Translations under genes and position numbers: made by a program
NCBI RefSeq assembly: GCF_022761035.1
Contig: NZ_JAKWJP010000004.1
Span: 529,120 to 593,119, forward strand
Length of the DNA: 64,000 nt
DNA from: Microbacterium sp. SS28
GTDB taxonomy: Bacteria; Actinomycetota; Actinomycetes; Actinomycetales; Microbacteriaceae
Direction of reading: 5' to 3'
Shown here: positions 17,048 through 24,330 of the stretch, piece after piece
Numbering within the stretch: position 1 is the stretch's first letter
Layout of the letters: each line of letters begins with the position of its first letter
Notes under the pieces: generated by a model
Seen by the model: only the letters and a program-made list of their open reading frames with translations
Databases searched by the model: none
Told to the model about the DNA's origin: nothing

Positions 17048-18316
17048 TTACTTGGCGAGCTGCTCCTGCAGCTGGGTGAGAGCGTCGTCCGCGGTCGTGC
17101 GACCGCCGAGCACTTCGGCGAGGCTGCGGTAGAACGCGTCGGCGACGTCGAGGTCGTAGCCGGTGTCGGGCGGGCTGATGACCACGGCCGACTCGGAGAG
17201 CAGCGAGTTGAGGCGGATGGTGCGCTCGTCGATCGTCTCGGACGCGGTCGCGGTGACGGGGACGGCTTCGGCCTCGATGAAGGCGTCGGTGTTCTCGGCC
17301 GAGCTGAGCAGCGCGAGGAACTCGGCAGCCTTCTCCTGCTTGTCCTGGCCGCTCTTGGCGTTGACGACGTAGCCGGTGACGACGCCGATGACGCTGTCAG
17401 GGTCGGCTTCGCCCGGCATGGCGGGCAGGTTGACGAAGTCGAAGTCGAGGTCGGGGGCCTCGTCGATCGCCCAGCTCACCAGCCAGGAGCCGATCGCGTG
17501 CATCGCGGCCTTGCCCTGGAAGAACAGCTGCGCGCCCTCGTTGTCGTCGATCGCGTTGACCGACTCGTTGACGCACTTGTGCTCGGCGAGGTCCTCGACG
17601 TAGCCGAACGCGTCCTGCCATGCGGGGGCGCTGAAGTCGGCTTCGCCGCTGAGCGCCTTGTCGTACTCCTCGTGACCGACCACGCGGGAGACCAGGTGGG
17701 CGAGCCAGTTGCCCGCGGCCCAGAGGTCTTTGTTGCCGGACGCGATCGGGATGATGCCGTCCGCGGCGAGGGTGTCGCACGCGTCGAGCAGCTCGTCCCA
17801 CGACGTGGGCGCCTCGATGCCGGCGGCATCGAGGATCTCGGTGTTGTACCAGAGGACGTTCGTGACGTCGGCGATGTGCGGCACCATCAGGACCCGGTCA
17901 TCGACCGTGGCGGCGGCGTACTGGCCCTCGTCGAGGACGCCGGTCAGGGGGCCGTCCTCGATGAACGGGGACAGGTCGGCGACGAACCCGTCGGCGTCGC
18001 GTTCGAGCAGACGGTTGCCGACCCACTCGAAATAGATGTCGGGCGCGTTGCGGCCGTTGAGGAGGTTGGGCAGGCCGATGGTCTGGTACATGTCGTCGTC
18101 CTGGAAGTTCAGGTCGACCTTCCAGCCATCGTTGTCGGCCTCGAACTGCTCAGCCACCGACTCCCAGACACGGATCTGCGCCTCACCGGGCGAACCCATC
18201 GCAATCCGCAGGGTCTGATCATCCGCAGCCGAACCGCTTCCGGCACAGCCGCTGAGGGCGAGGGCCGCGATGCCGGTCGCGGCCATCGCGGTGACGAGGG
18301 AAATACTTCTGTTCAC
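17048..18316 (-). CDS. Sugar ABC transporter substrate-binding lipoprotein (copy 2)
   Basis: A 422-residue binding lipoprotein. Its signal peptide MNRSISLVTAMAATGIAAL ends in the lipobox LALSGC with Cys24; from ADDQTLRIAMGSPGEAQ onward it is the same protein as copy 1. The start is GTG at 18316, and GTGA overlaps the stop of the GH84 gene, so its translation is coupled to the glycosidase. The open frame continues far upstream in the antisense frame of neighbouring genes, but that extension lacks a signal peptide at the right place. Since GH84 enzymes release N-acetylglucosamine, the likely ligand is GlcNAc or a GlcNAc-containing oligosaccharide (inference). Confidence 0.94.
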   Translation of the reverse strand: MNRSISLVTAMAATGIAALALSGCAGSGSAADDQTLRIAMGSPGEAQIRVWESVAEQFEADNDGWKVDLNFQDDDMYQTIGLPNLLNGRNAPDIYFEWVGNRLLERDADGFVADLSPFIEDGPLTGVLDEGQYAAATVDDRVLMVPHIADVTNVLWYNTEILDAAGIEAPTSWDELLDACDTLAADGIIPIASGNKDLWAAGNWLAHLVSRVVGHEEYDKALSGEADFSAPAWQDAFGYVEDLAEHKCVNESVNAIDDNEGAQLFFQGKAAMHAIGSWLVSWAIDEAPDLDFDFVNLPAMPGEADPDSVIGVVTGYVVNAKSGQDKQEKAAEFLALLSSAENTDAFIEAEAVPVTATASETIDERTIRLNSLLSESAVVISPPDTGYDLDVADAFYRSLAEVLGGRTTADDALTQLQEQLAK

Positions 18317-19728
18317 TGCTGTTCTTTCTGGGTGAGGAGCAGCTCTTCGGTGAGGGGCTCCGGGTGCGGGTGAGGGAGAGGGTGGGGGCGGCACAGGCCA
18401 TCGAGCGTCATGTCGAGCACGTCGCCGAAGATGCGGACGCGCCGGGCGCGGAGATCGTCGAGGAACGGCCAGAGGACGCTCGCGCCGTCGCTCTCGAGCC
18501 GGCCCTCGGCGGTGAGCCGCGCGATGGCCTGCATCGCGGCGGCGCCGACGGCGAAGGCTTCGATCCAGGGCAGGCTCTCGGCGACGAGCCGCTCGTTCTC
18601 GACGGGACCGTCGAGCAGCCGGCGGGCGGATGCCGCGAGCCGGTCGGCGAGCGGGCCGAGTGTGCGCACGGCTCGGTCCGCGTCGCCGATGAGCAGCCCG
18701 AAGGTGTGCTCCTCGAGCGCGAACGTCGCTTCGGGCGCGTCGAGCTGGCTCAGGCAGGAGGACCGGGAGTTGTCGGCGAAGTCCCGGTAGGCGTCGGCAT
18801 CGCGCCCGGCGACATCGCGGATCGCGGCATCCCAGCTCGTCTCGGCGTCGTAGTCCGCGGGCGAGGCGAGGTAGTCGGCGATCGTCGCGATCGCGATCTT
18901 CGACGACTCGAAGCGCTCCATCGCGTTGGCGATGACCCCCTCGGCATTGCCGGCCAAGTCGGCTGCGCGACCTCGGTACGGGCCGATGTGCAGCTCGTGG
19001 CCCATCGCGACGTCGTTGACCGGGTAGTTGTCCCAGTAGGTCGGGCGGCGACCCGTCGCGTGCGTGAAGACACCCGCATCCGCGGCGTCGAGGGTCGCGG
19101 AGCAGATCGCGCGCCCCGTCCAGAAGAGCGCGATGTCGGCGTCGAGCGTCTGGCCGAGCTCGGCGATGTACGGCTCGTCGCCGTAGCCCCAGTAGTCGGT
19201 GGGGCACACGATGAGCGTCGCACCGGGGACGCGAGCCTGCAGGCCTCGGAAGACGAGGTTCGCGAGCGTCGCCTGCCCCTGCGCGAGGGACGTGTAGCGC
19301 GCGATGTCGGCGTCGTGCTGCAGGCGGCCGGGGACGTCGTCGACGAGCAGGCCGAAATGACGGATGCCGAGTGCCGCGACGGACTGGAGCTTGTCGAGCA
19401 CGCGCTCGGCGTCCGCGTCGTCGGAGTACCGGATCGTGAGCCCCGGCGAGAGGCAGTAGGTGAGCTCGACGCCGGCCTCCGCGCCCGCAGCGACGAGCTC
19501 GCCGAGATCGGCGAGCGCTTCGGGGCCGTACGGCTGGGCCCAGTCGCGGCGGAGGAAGGGATCGTCCTTGGGGGAGTACACGAAGCGGTTCATGCCGCGC
19601 GCGCCGATGAAGCGGATCATCTCCAGTCGGTCTGCGTGCGTCCAGGGGGTGCCGTAGAAGCCTTCGACGACGCCCCGGACGCCGAAGGCCGGCGCCTGCG
19701 GTCGCTCAGCGGCGACGCTGCCGCTCAT
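18313..19728 (-). CDS. GH84 beta-N-acetylglucosaminidase (O-GlcNAcase-like)
   Basis: A 471-residue protein whose first 300 residues are a GH84 catalytic barrel. It opens with GVRGVVEGFYGTPWTHADR (17-35), continues NRFVYSPKDDPFLRRDW, and has the paired catalytic aspartates Asp130-Asp131 in FGLLVDDVPGRL. GH84 enzymes use substrate-assisted catalysis to remove terminal beta-GlcNAc from glycans or proteins. There is no signal peptide, so it should act in the cytoplasm on imported substrate, unlike most secreted bacterial GH84 enzymes. The stalk and C-terminal domains of large GH84 proteins are missing or reduced to an all-helical tail. ATG 19728 overlaps the SIS stop (ATGA) and its own stop overlaps the binding-protein GTG. 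Confidence 0.93.
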   Translation of the reverse strand: MSGSVAAERPQAPAFGVRGVVEGFYGTPWTHADRLEMIRFIGARGMNRFVYSPKDDPFLRRDWAQPYGPEALADLGELVAAGAEAGVELTYCLSPGLTIRYSDDADAERVLDKLQSVAALGIRHFGLLVDDVPGRLQHDADIARYTSLAQGQATLANLVFRGLQARVPGATLIVCPTDYWGYGDEPYIAELGQTLDADIALFWTGRAICSATLDAADAGVFTHATGRRPTYWDNYPVNDVAMGHELHIGPYRGRAADLAGNAEGVIANAMERFESSKIAIATIADYLASPADYDAETSWDAAIRDVAGRDADAYRDFADNSRSSCLSQLDAPEATFALEEHTFGLLIGDADRAVRTLGPLADRLAASARRLLDGPVENERLVAESLPWIEAFAVGAAAMQAIARLTAEGRLESDGASVLWPFLDDLRARRVRIFGDVLDMTLDGLCRPHPLPHPHPEPLTEELLLTQKEQQ

Positions 19729-20462
19729 GGCCGCCGCTCCAGCAGCGTGTCGTTGATCGCGTCGCCCGCATCGATGTTGCTGCTCGCGAAGACCCTCGGC
19801 TCGACTCCGGCGGCGACGACGAGCCCGACGCTCTGGGCGACGATGGCGTTGACGATCGCGGCGCCGACGGCGGTCGAGGTGGGAGCGACGCGGCGGTCGA
19901 AGCCCGGCACTTCGACGGCCGCATCGCCCAGCTCGCCGCGGTTGTCGATTACGATGTCGGCGATCTCGAAGAGCCGCAGCGAGCCGCCCCGCGCGCTCGT
20001 GGCTCGCGAGTGGCTGAGGCTCGTGATCGCAATCACCGTGATGCCTCGGTCGCGCGCCTCTGTCGCGAGCTCGGTCGCCACCTGATTGCGCCCGGAGTTC
20101 GAGAAGACGAGGAGGACGTCGCCGCGCGACACCCCGTGGTCTTCGAGGATCTCGCTCGCGAGGCCCGGGAGGCGCTCGAGGCGCGTGCTCAGCGGTGCGT
20201 TCGCGTGCAGCATGAGCGCCTCGAAGAGGATCGGCCGCACGTCGACGAGCCCGCCGGCGCGGTAGAAGAGCTCCTCGGCGAGCATGTGCGAGTGCCCCGA
20301 GCCGAAGGCATGGATCTCGCGTCCGCTCTGCAGCGCCCCGGCGACGGCTTCGGCCGCACGCGCGATGGCATCCCACTGAGTGTCGAGCACCTCCTGGAGG
20401 AGCGCCGTGACGCGCGCGAGGTACGAGCGCCCCGGGTCGGTCGAACTCTGTGTGTCGTACAT
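19725..20462 (-). CDS. SIS-domain sugar-phosphate-binding protein (UPF0309-like)
   Basis: A 245-residue single SIS domain. The phosphosugar-binding pattern shows HAFGSGHSHMLAEELFYRAG, VLLVFSNSGRN with the Ser-rich loop, and VIAITSLSHSR. Relatives include uncharacterised SIS proteins and MurQ-like etherases that act on N-acetylhexosamine phosphates. A TTG at 20468 is possible, but ATG 20462 has GAGAGG six bases upstream and is preferred; the gap to the kinase stop is then two bases. Lying between a GlcNAc-type kinase and GH84, it probably binds or isomerises an aminosugar phosphate. The exact reaction cannot be read from the sequence. Confidence 0.88.
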   Translation of the reverse strand: MYDTQSSTDPGRSYLARVTALLQEVLDTQWDAIARAAEAVAGALQSGREIHAFGSGHSHMLAEELFYRAGGLVDVRPILFEALMLHANAPLSTRLERLPGLASEILEDHGVSRGDVLLVFSNSGRNQVATELATEARDRGITVIAITSLSHSRATSARGGSLRLFEIADIVIDNRGELGDAAVEVPGFDRRVAPTSTAVGAAIVNAIVAQSVGLVVAAGVEPRVFASSNIDAGDAINDTLLERRP

Positions 20463-20464
20463 GG

Positions 20465-21382
20465 TCAACCTCTCGTCCAGACATGGATGCCGTCGTCGGC
20501 GGGGGAGTGCGCGAGGAGCATCGCGCCGTCGAGGGCGTCGCCGAGCGGCGCCCTCGCGTCGAACACGCCGGGGTCGTCCCCCAGCCGCTCGACGATCCGG
20601 TCATCGAGCTCGGCGCCGAGGCGCCCGAGGATGACGAGCGGCGTGGCGGCGTGTGATCCCGCGTGCCGACGCGCCGCGCGTGCGACGAGGGCGAGCTCGT
20701 CCACGGCGTCGTCGATGACCGTCGTCGCCACGGGATCGCCGGCGCGGGCGGCGGCGAGCACCTCGGGAGCGAAGTGCGCGATCTCGTCGACGGCGCGTTC
20801 CGAGGAGTGGATACGGATCGGGATGCCGCGCACGGCGCCGAAGCGGGACTCGGCGGCCGACACGAGCAGCGTGGACGGCCCGCGGCCGTCGGCAGCGCGC
20901 AGAGCCGCCGCGATGCCCGCCCGCCCGATCCAGTACGCCCCGCCTTCGTCCCCCAGGAGGTAGCCGTGCCCGCCCAGCAGGTCGGGAACGGCGTCCGCCG
21001 GCCCACGCGTCGCGCACGCGACGCCGGTGCCGACCGAGAGCGCGACGCCCCACCCGCCGGCGAAGGCGCCGGCGTGCGAACTGATGCCGTCGTCGCACAC
21101 CACGACCCGGCCGGCGCCGAGCTCATCGGCCACGAGTCGCGCGAGGTGTGCGCAGCCCTCGTCGTCGGGCACGGTCGTGAGGCCGAGCACGGCGACGTCG
21201 ACGGGGTGCGAGCCGGCGATCCGCCACGCATCGGCGACCGCGGCGGCCGTGGCCCGGAGGGTGCGCGGGCCGTGCCAGCTGACACCGGGAACGACGCCGC
21301 CGCCGCCGGCCGAATCCCGCACACGGATCGCCGACTGGCCGCCGTCCACGGCGAGGACGCTGATTGCGGCATCCGTCGTCAT
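20465..21382 (-). CDS. BadF/BcrA-type sugar kinase (GlcNAc kinase-like)
   Basis: A 305-residue ASKHA kinase. SVLAVDGGQSAIRVRD gives the N-terminal phosphate loop, VVVCDDGISSHAGAF and LSVGTGVACATRG the second, GDEGGAYWIGRAG the adenosine contact, and LGRLGAELDDR lies near the end. It belongs to the same superfamily as the kinase at 14040 but is clearly diverged from it, so the island holds two GlcNAc-kinase-like genes, one per regulon. Its start ATG 21382 overlaps the GntR stop (ATGA). The expected role is ATP-dependent phosphorylation of the GlcNAc released by GH84. Confidence 0.88.
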   Translation of the reverse strand: MTTDAAISVLAVDGGQSAIRVRDSAGGGGVVPGVSWHGPRTLRATAAAVADAWRIAGSHPVDVAVLGLTTVPDDEGCAHLARLVADELGAGRVVVCDDGISSHAGAFAGGWGVALSVGTGVACATRGPADAVPDLLGGHGYLLGDEGGAYWIGRAGIAAALRAADGRGPSTLLVSAAESRFGAVRGIPIRIHSSERAVDEIAHFAPEVLAAARAGDPVATTVIDDAVDELALVARAARRHAGSHAATPLVILGRLGAELDDRIVERLGDDPGVFDARAPLGDALDGAMLLAHSPADDGIHVWTRG

Positions 21383-22128
21383 GAGTCGGCCTCGCCCGCG
21401 GCGCCGGTGACCTCGGCGCGGAACTGGTACTTGTCGCCCCGGTAGAGGCACGTCGCGAGCATCACGACGCGTCCGGACCGATCCGTGTCGACCATCCGAA
21501 CCCGCAGACACGCCTGCTCGGCGCCGATGCCGAGGAGGTCGGCGCTCGCGGGATCGGGGAGGATCGGCTCGATGCGCATGCTCGCGGCGCTCGCCACGAG
21601 GCCGTGCCGCGCCGCGAGGACCTCGTAGAGAGAACCCCCCAGGTCGTCGTGTGTCAGGTGCGGGGCGTACGACACCGGGATGCTGACGCTCTCGATCGCG
21701 ACGGGCTCGTCGTTGCCGAGACGCAGGCGCGAGATCCAGAAGACGGGCGACCCGACCGGGATGCGCAGCCGGGTCGCGAGCGCGTCGTCGGCGGTGATCG
21801 TGCGGAAGTCGAGGATGCGGCTGCTCGGCTCGATGCCGCGCGACCGCATGTCGTGCGTGAACGACGTGAGGCCGATGACGCGCAGGACGGGGCTGAAGAC
21901 GATGTAGGTGCCCGAGCCGTGGCGCCGGTCGAGGAGCCCCTCGACCACGAGCTCGTCGACGGCCGCGCGCAGCGTCATGCGCGCGACGCCCCACTCTGCG
22001 GAGAGGTCGCGCTCGCTCGGCAGCCGACGCCCGGGGCCGAGCTCGGCGATCAGGTCACGCAGACGCCCGCGGAGCAGATCGCGGGTGCGTGTCTTCGACG
22101 TTGAAAGCACCAGGAGAGTAGAACTCAT
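21379..22128 (-). CDS. GntR/HutC-family regulator with UTRA ligand domain (DasR/NagR-like)
   Basis: A 249-residue repressor. The winged helix covers about 15-80 (RRLPSERDLSAEWGVARMTL and LLDRRHGSGTYI), and a UTRA effector domain follows (from about 95; PVFWISRLRLGNDEPVAIES). DasR and NagR of this type sense GlcNAc-6-P or GlcN-6-P. It is the first gene of the operon GntR-kinase-SIS-GH84-binding protein-permeases. No good ribosome-binding site precedes ATG 22128. The region upstream carries two DasR-like palindromes (22151 and 22285), the first only 22 bp from the start codon, which suggests autoregulation. Confidence 0.92.
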   Translation of the reverse strand: MSSTLLVLSTSKTRTRDLLRGRLRDLIAELGPGRRLPSERDLSAEWGVARMTLRAAVDELVVEGLLDRRHGSGTYIVFSPVLRVIGLTSFTHDMRSRGIEPSSRILDFRTITADDALATRLRIPVGSPVFWISRLRLGNDEPVAIESVSIPVSYAPHLTHDDLGGSLYEVLAARHGLVASAASMRIEPILPDPASADLLGIGAEQACLRVRMVDTDRSGRVVMLATCLYRGDKYQFRAEVTGAAGEADS

Positions 22129-22150
22129 TCGTCGGCGATCTGCAAATCCG

Positions 22151-22163
22151 GACTAGACCACTT
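22151..22163. promoter_or_regulatory. DasR/NagR-like operator half-conserved site 1
   Basis: GACTAGACCACTT matches the right part of the actinobacterial dre consensus (about ACTGGTCTAGACCACT). It is 22 bp upstream of the GntR start and shares 13 contiguous bases with the better site at 22288-22300. Confidence 0.55.
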
Positions 22164-22284
22164 GACGGAGCACGGGGCGGCGATCGGTGGACCGCATCGA
22201 ATCGCCTTCACCTCGACATACGCGGCGATCAGTCGACGGACGGGCCGTGAAAAATAGACCAGCGTGCACGGCTTGCGCGCCGAG

Positions 22285-22298
22285 GTGGACTAGACCAC
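22285..22298. promoter_or_regulatory. DasR/NagR-like operator site 2
   Basis: GTGGACTAGACCAC is palindromic except for the A/T pair at positions 5 and 10 and lies close to the dre consensus. It sits about 60 bp before the GNAT start at 22357 and 160 bp before the GntR start, so it could control both directions. No other clear regulatory signal was seen in 22129-22356. Confidence 0.6.
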
Positions 22299-22356
22299 TT
22301 CTCGGCACGTGGCCCGGAAGAGGAGATGCTGCGGCCCGTTCGGCTATCGTGTCGGC

Positions 22357-22938
22357 GTGCTCACACGCGCCGCTCGACTCGACGACCTTCCTGCCGCCTA
22401 CCGCGTCTGCCACGAGACGGGACTGCCCGACGACGGTTCGCCGCGGTCTCCCGAACTGCTCGGCCACGTCTATGTGGGGCCGTACCTCGTCGCCCCCGGC
22501 GCGCGTGCCGTCGTCGTCGTCGACGGCGAGGGCGTCGGGGGCTATCTCCTCTGCGCCCGCGACACCCGGTCGCACGAGGCCTGGGTCGAGCAGCACTGGC
22601 TGCCGGGCCTGCGCGTCGACCATCCGCTCGACTTCCCTCGGTCTCCCGCCGATCAGGAGATCGTGGAGCTCTTGCACACGCCGGCGATCGCACCCGAATC
22701 CGTCGTCGCGGGCTTCCCCGCCCACATGCACATCGATCTGTTCGAGCGGCTGCAGGGTCGGGGGCTCGGAAGCACGCTCATCGGAGACCTCTTCGCGGAT
22801 CTCGCCCGAGAGGGGATCCCGGGGATCCACCTGGGCGTCGGCGTCGACAACGCGGGCGCCATCCGTTTCTACGGCCGCCTCGGTTTCGTCGAACTCATGC
22901 GGGACGCCTCCGCCGTGTACATGGGTCGCCGACTCTAG
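22357..22938 (+). CDS. GNAT acetyltransferase-like protein resembling the O-GlcNAcase HAT domain
   Basis: A 193-residue GNAT-fold protein. The second half reads APESVVAGFPAHMHIDL, then LQGRGLGSTLIGDLFADLA (motif A, acetyl-CoA loop Q-x-x-G-x-G), HLGVGVDNAGAIRFYGRLGF (motif B) and a YMGRRL ending. From memory this aligns well with the C-terminal pseudo-acetyltransferase of human OGA and its bacterial homologues (PE..A.FP, V..D..I.FY..LG, GR.L). The intact Q/R-x-x-G-x-G loop suggests that it may bind acetyl-CoA. GTG 22357 is preceded by TATCGT, fitting a leaderless transcript; an ATG at 22309 would extend it by 16 residues. It diverges from the GH84 operon across shared DasR-like sites. Confidence 0.85.
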   Translation: MLTRAARLDDLPAAYRVCHETGLPDDGSPRSPELLGHVYVGPYLVAPGARAVVVVDGEGVGGYLLCARDTRSHEAWVEQHWLPGLRVDHPLDFPRSPADQEIVELLHTPAIAPESVVAGFPAHMHIDLFERLQGRGLGSTLIGDLFADLAREGIPGIHLGVGVDNAGAIRFYGRLGFVELMRDASAVYMGRRL

Positions 22939-22947
22939 GCTTGACCC

Positions 22948-23451
22948 GTGAGTGAATTCGTCGTCAGGCCCGCGACGGCCCTCGACGTCCGGGGCATCTG
23001 GGAGATGCTCGACCCCTTCGTCCAGCGGCGGATCCTGCTCGGCAAGGACATCGTCGTGCTGTACGAGTCAGTGCAGCAGTTCCTCGTGGTGGAGGACGAG
23101 ACGGGAAGGCTCGTCGGCTGCGGCGCCCTGCACGTCATGTGGGAGGACCTCGGCGAGATCCGCACGCTCATCGTCGTCGACGAATGGCTGCACCGAGGAG
23201 TCGGGCGCGTCATCGTCGAGGGGCTCGAGGAGAACGCGCGGGCGCTCGGCCTCCGTCGCCTGTTCTGCCTCACGTTCGAGGTCGACTTCTTCACGCGCCG
23301 CGGGTTCTCGCCGATCGGCGAGCAGGTCGTCGATCCCGACGTCTACTCGCAGCTCATCCGCTCTCCCGACGAGGGCGTCGCGGAGTTCCTCGACCTCGCG
23401 CACGTCAAGCCGAACACCCTCGGCAACACCCGCATGATCAAGCAGCTCTGA
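22948..23451 (+). CDS. GNAT N-acetyltransferase, amino-acid N-acetyltransferase (NAGS)-like
   Basis: A 167-residue single-domain GNAT protein close to the short actinobacterial N-acetylglutamate synthases that start arginine synthesis (glutamate + acetyl-CoA to N-acetylglutamate). FVVRPATALDVRGIWEM is the N-terminal beta-alpha unit, VGCGALHVMWEDLGEIRTL leads into EWLHRGVGRVIVEGLEENAR with the acetyl-CoA loop, and FEVDFFTRRGFSPI is motif B. GTG 22948 lies nine bases after the upstream stop; there is no good ribosome-binding site and TAGGCT lies just upstream. Length and motif spacing match the Rv2747-type family, but substrate assignment is by resemblance. Confidence 0.85.
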   Translation: MSEFVVRPATALDVRGIWEMLDPFVQRRILLGKDIVVLYESVQQFLVVEDETGRLVGCGALHVMWEDLGEIRTLIVVDEWLHRGVGRVIVEGLEENARALGLRRLFCLTFEVDFFTRRGFSPIGEQVVDPDVYSQLIRSPDEGVAEFLDLAHVKPNTLGNTRMIKQL

Positions 23452-23500
23452 CGAGCGCGCCCCGGTCGGAACAGCCCGGCGGCCCACGTAGCCTGGAAGC

Positions 23501-24202
23501 ATGACCCGAGCTCGGCCGCGTACGCGGCGACGCTCCGCCGCGGTGTATCGCCGCCGGCGGCTCGTCGTGCTGCTCGGGGTCCTCGCGCTCGTCGCGGCCG
23601 TCGTGTGGCTCGTCGTCGCGCAGCCCTGGCGCGGCATGGCCTGGCCGTGGGACCAGCCCGCAGACCCGACGCCGTCGGCCTCGCCGTCCGCGACGCCGTC
23701 CGCGACATCCACTCCCACACTGACCCCCTCGGACGCTCCGACGGTGTCCGAGACGCCGACCCCTTCGCCGACCGCCGACGCCGTCGGCACCGCGAAGCCG
23801 TGCGTCGCGCGAGACATCCTGGTCGAAGCGCTGTCGGACGCCGACACCTACGCCGGCGGGCAGAACCCCCAGCTCTCGATCCGGCTCACGAACCAGGGCG
23901 ACGCCGACTGCACGCTCAACGTCGGCACGACGACCCAGATGTTCACTGTCTCGAGCGGCAGCGACGTGTGGTGGCGCTCGACCGACTGCCAGACCGAGCC
24001 GAGCGACATGATCGCGACGATCGCGGCGGGTCAGACCGTCTCGAGCGCGACGCCCGTCGTGTGGGACCGCACGCGCTCGTCGGTCTCGACGTGCGACACG
24101 GCGAACCGCCCCGTCGCCCCCGGTGGAGGGGCCTCGTACCACGTGACCGTCGAGATCGGCGGCATCCCGGCGTCCACGTCGAAGCAGATCCTGCTCTACT
24201 GA
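23501..24202 (+). CDS. Membrane-anchored extracytoplasmic protein, Ser/Thr/Pro-rich stalk, unknown function
   Basis: A 233-residue protein: an Arg-rich cytoplasmic head (1-19), one membrane span (about 20-42, LVVLLGVLALVAAVVWLVVA), a stalk of Pro, Ser and Thr (about 55-90) and a compact beta-rich domain (95-233) with cysteines at CVARD, DCTLN, DCQTE and STCD that may form two disulfides. The domain resembles the small outward-facing immunoglobulin-like domains common in Microbacteriaceae, but I know no function. The -10-like GTAGCCT is just upstream of ATG 23501. Confidence 0.8.
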   Translation: MTRARPRTRRRSAAVYRRRRLVVLLGVLALVAAVVWLVVAQPWRGMAWPWDQPADPTPSASPSATPSATSTPTLTPSDAPTVSETPTPSPTADAVGTAKPCVARDILVEALSDADTYAGGQNPQLSIRLTNQGDADCTLNVGTTTQMFTVSSGSDVWWRSTDCQTEPSDMIATIAAGQTVSSATPVVWDRTRSSVSTCDTANRPVAPGGGASYHVTVEIGGIPASTSKQILLY

Positions 24203-24284
24203 CGGCTGCGCCTACCCGCCTGCCGCCGCGCCGGCGAGCCGGCGAGCCGGGCCTGCCGCGCCCCGTCCCGGCCCAGAAGGCGAA

Positions 24285-24312
24285 GGGCCGGATCGCCCCC
24301 GCGATCCGGCCC
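24285..24312. terminator. Hairpin terminator between convergent genes
   Basis: GGGCCGGATCGC (24285-24296) and GCGATCCGGCCC (24301-24312) form a perfect 12-bp stem with loop CCCC. It sits between the stop at 24202 (plus) and the permease stop at 24331 (minus), so it can serve both. Confidence 0.8.
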
Positions 24313-24330
24313 CCGTTCCCCCTGGTCGAA

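Larger units (their letters stand above)
15086..18226. repeat. Direct repeat copy 2: importer operon with terminator
   Basis: Partner of 4225-7365, in the same orientation. The repeat begins at the last base of the kinase stop codon (TAGCGTCGGG...) and ends inside the binding-protein gene at the start of the mature domain, where copy 1 and copy 2 diverge into different signal peptides. It holds the hairpin at 15112-15152, permeases at 15163 and 15987 and most of the gene at 17048. Confidence 0.95.

Noticed and set aside
17048..19207. Binding protein of copy 2 as a 719-residue fusion starting at 19207
   Set aside because: The extension lies antisense-frame within GH84. The lipoprotein signal starts at GTG 18316 with a GTGA overlap, matching the family.
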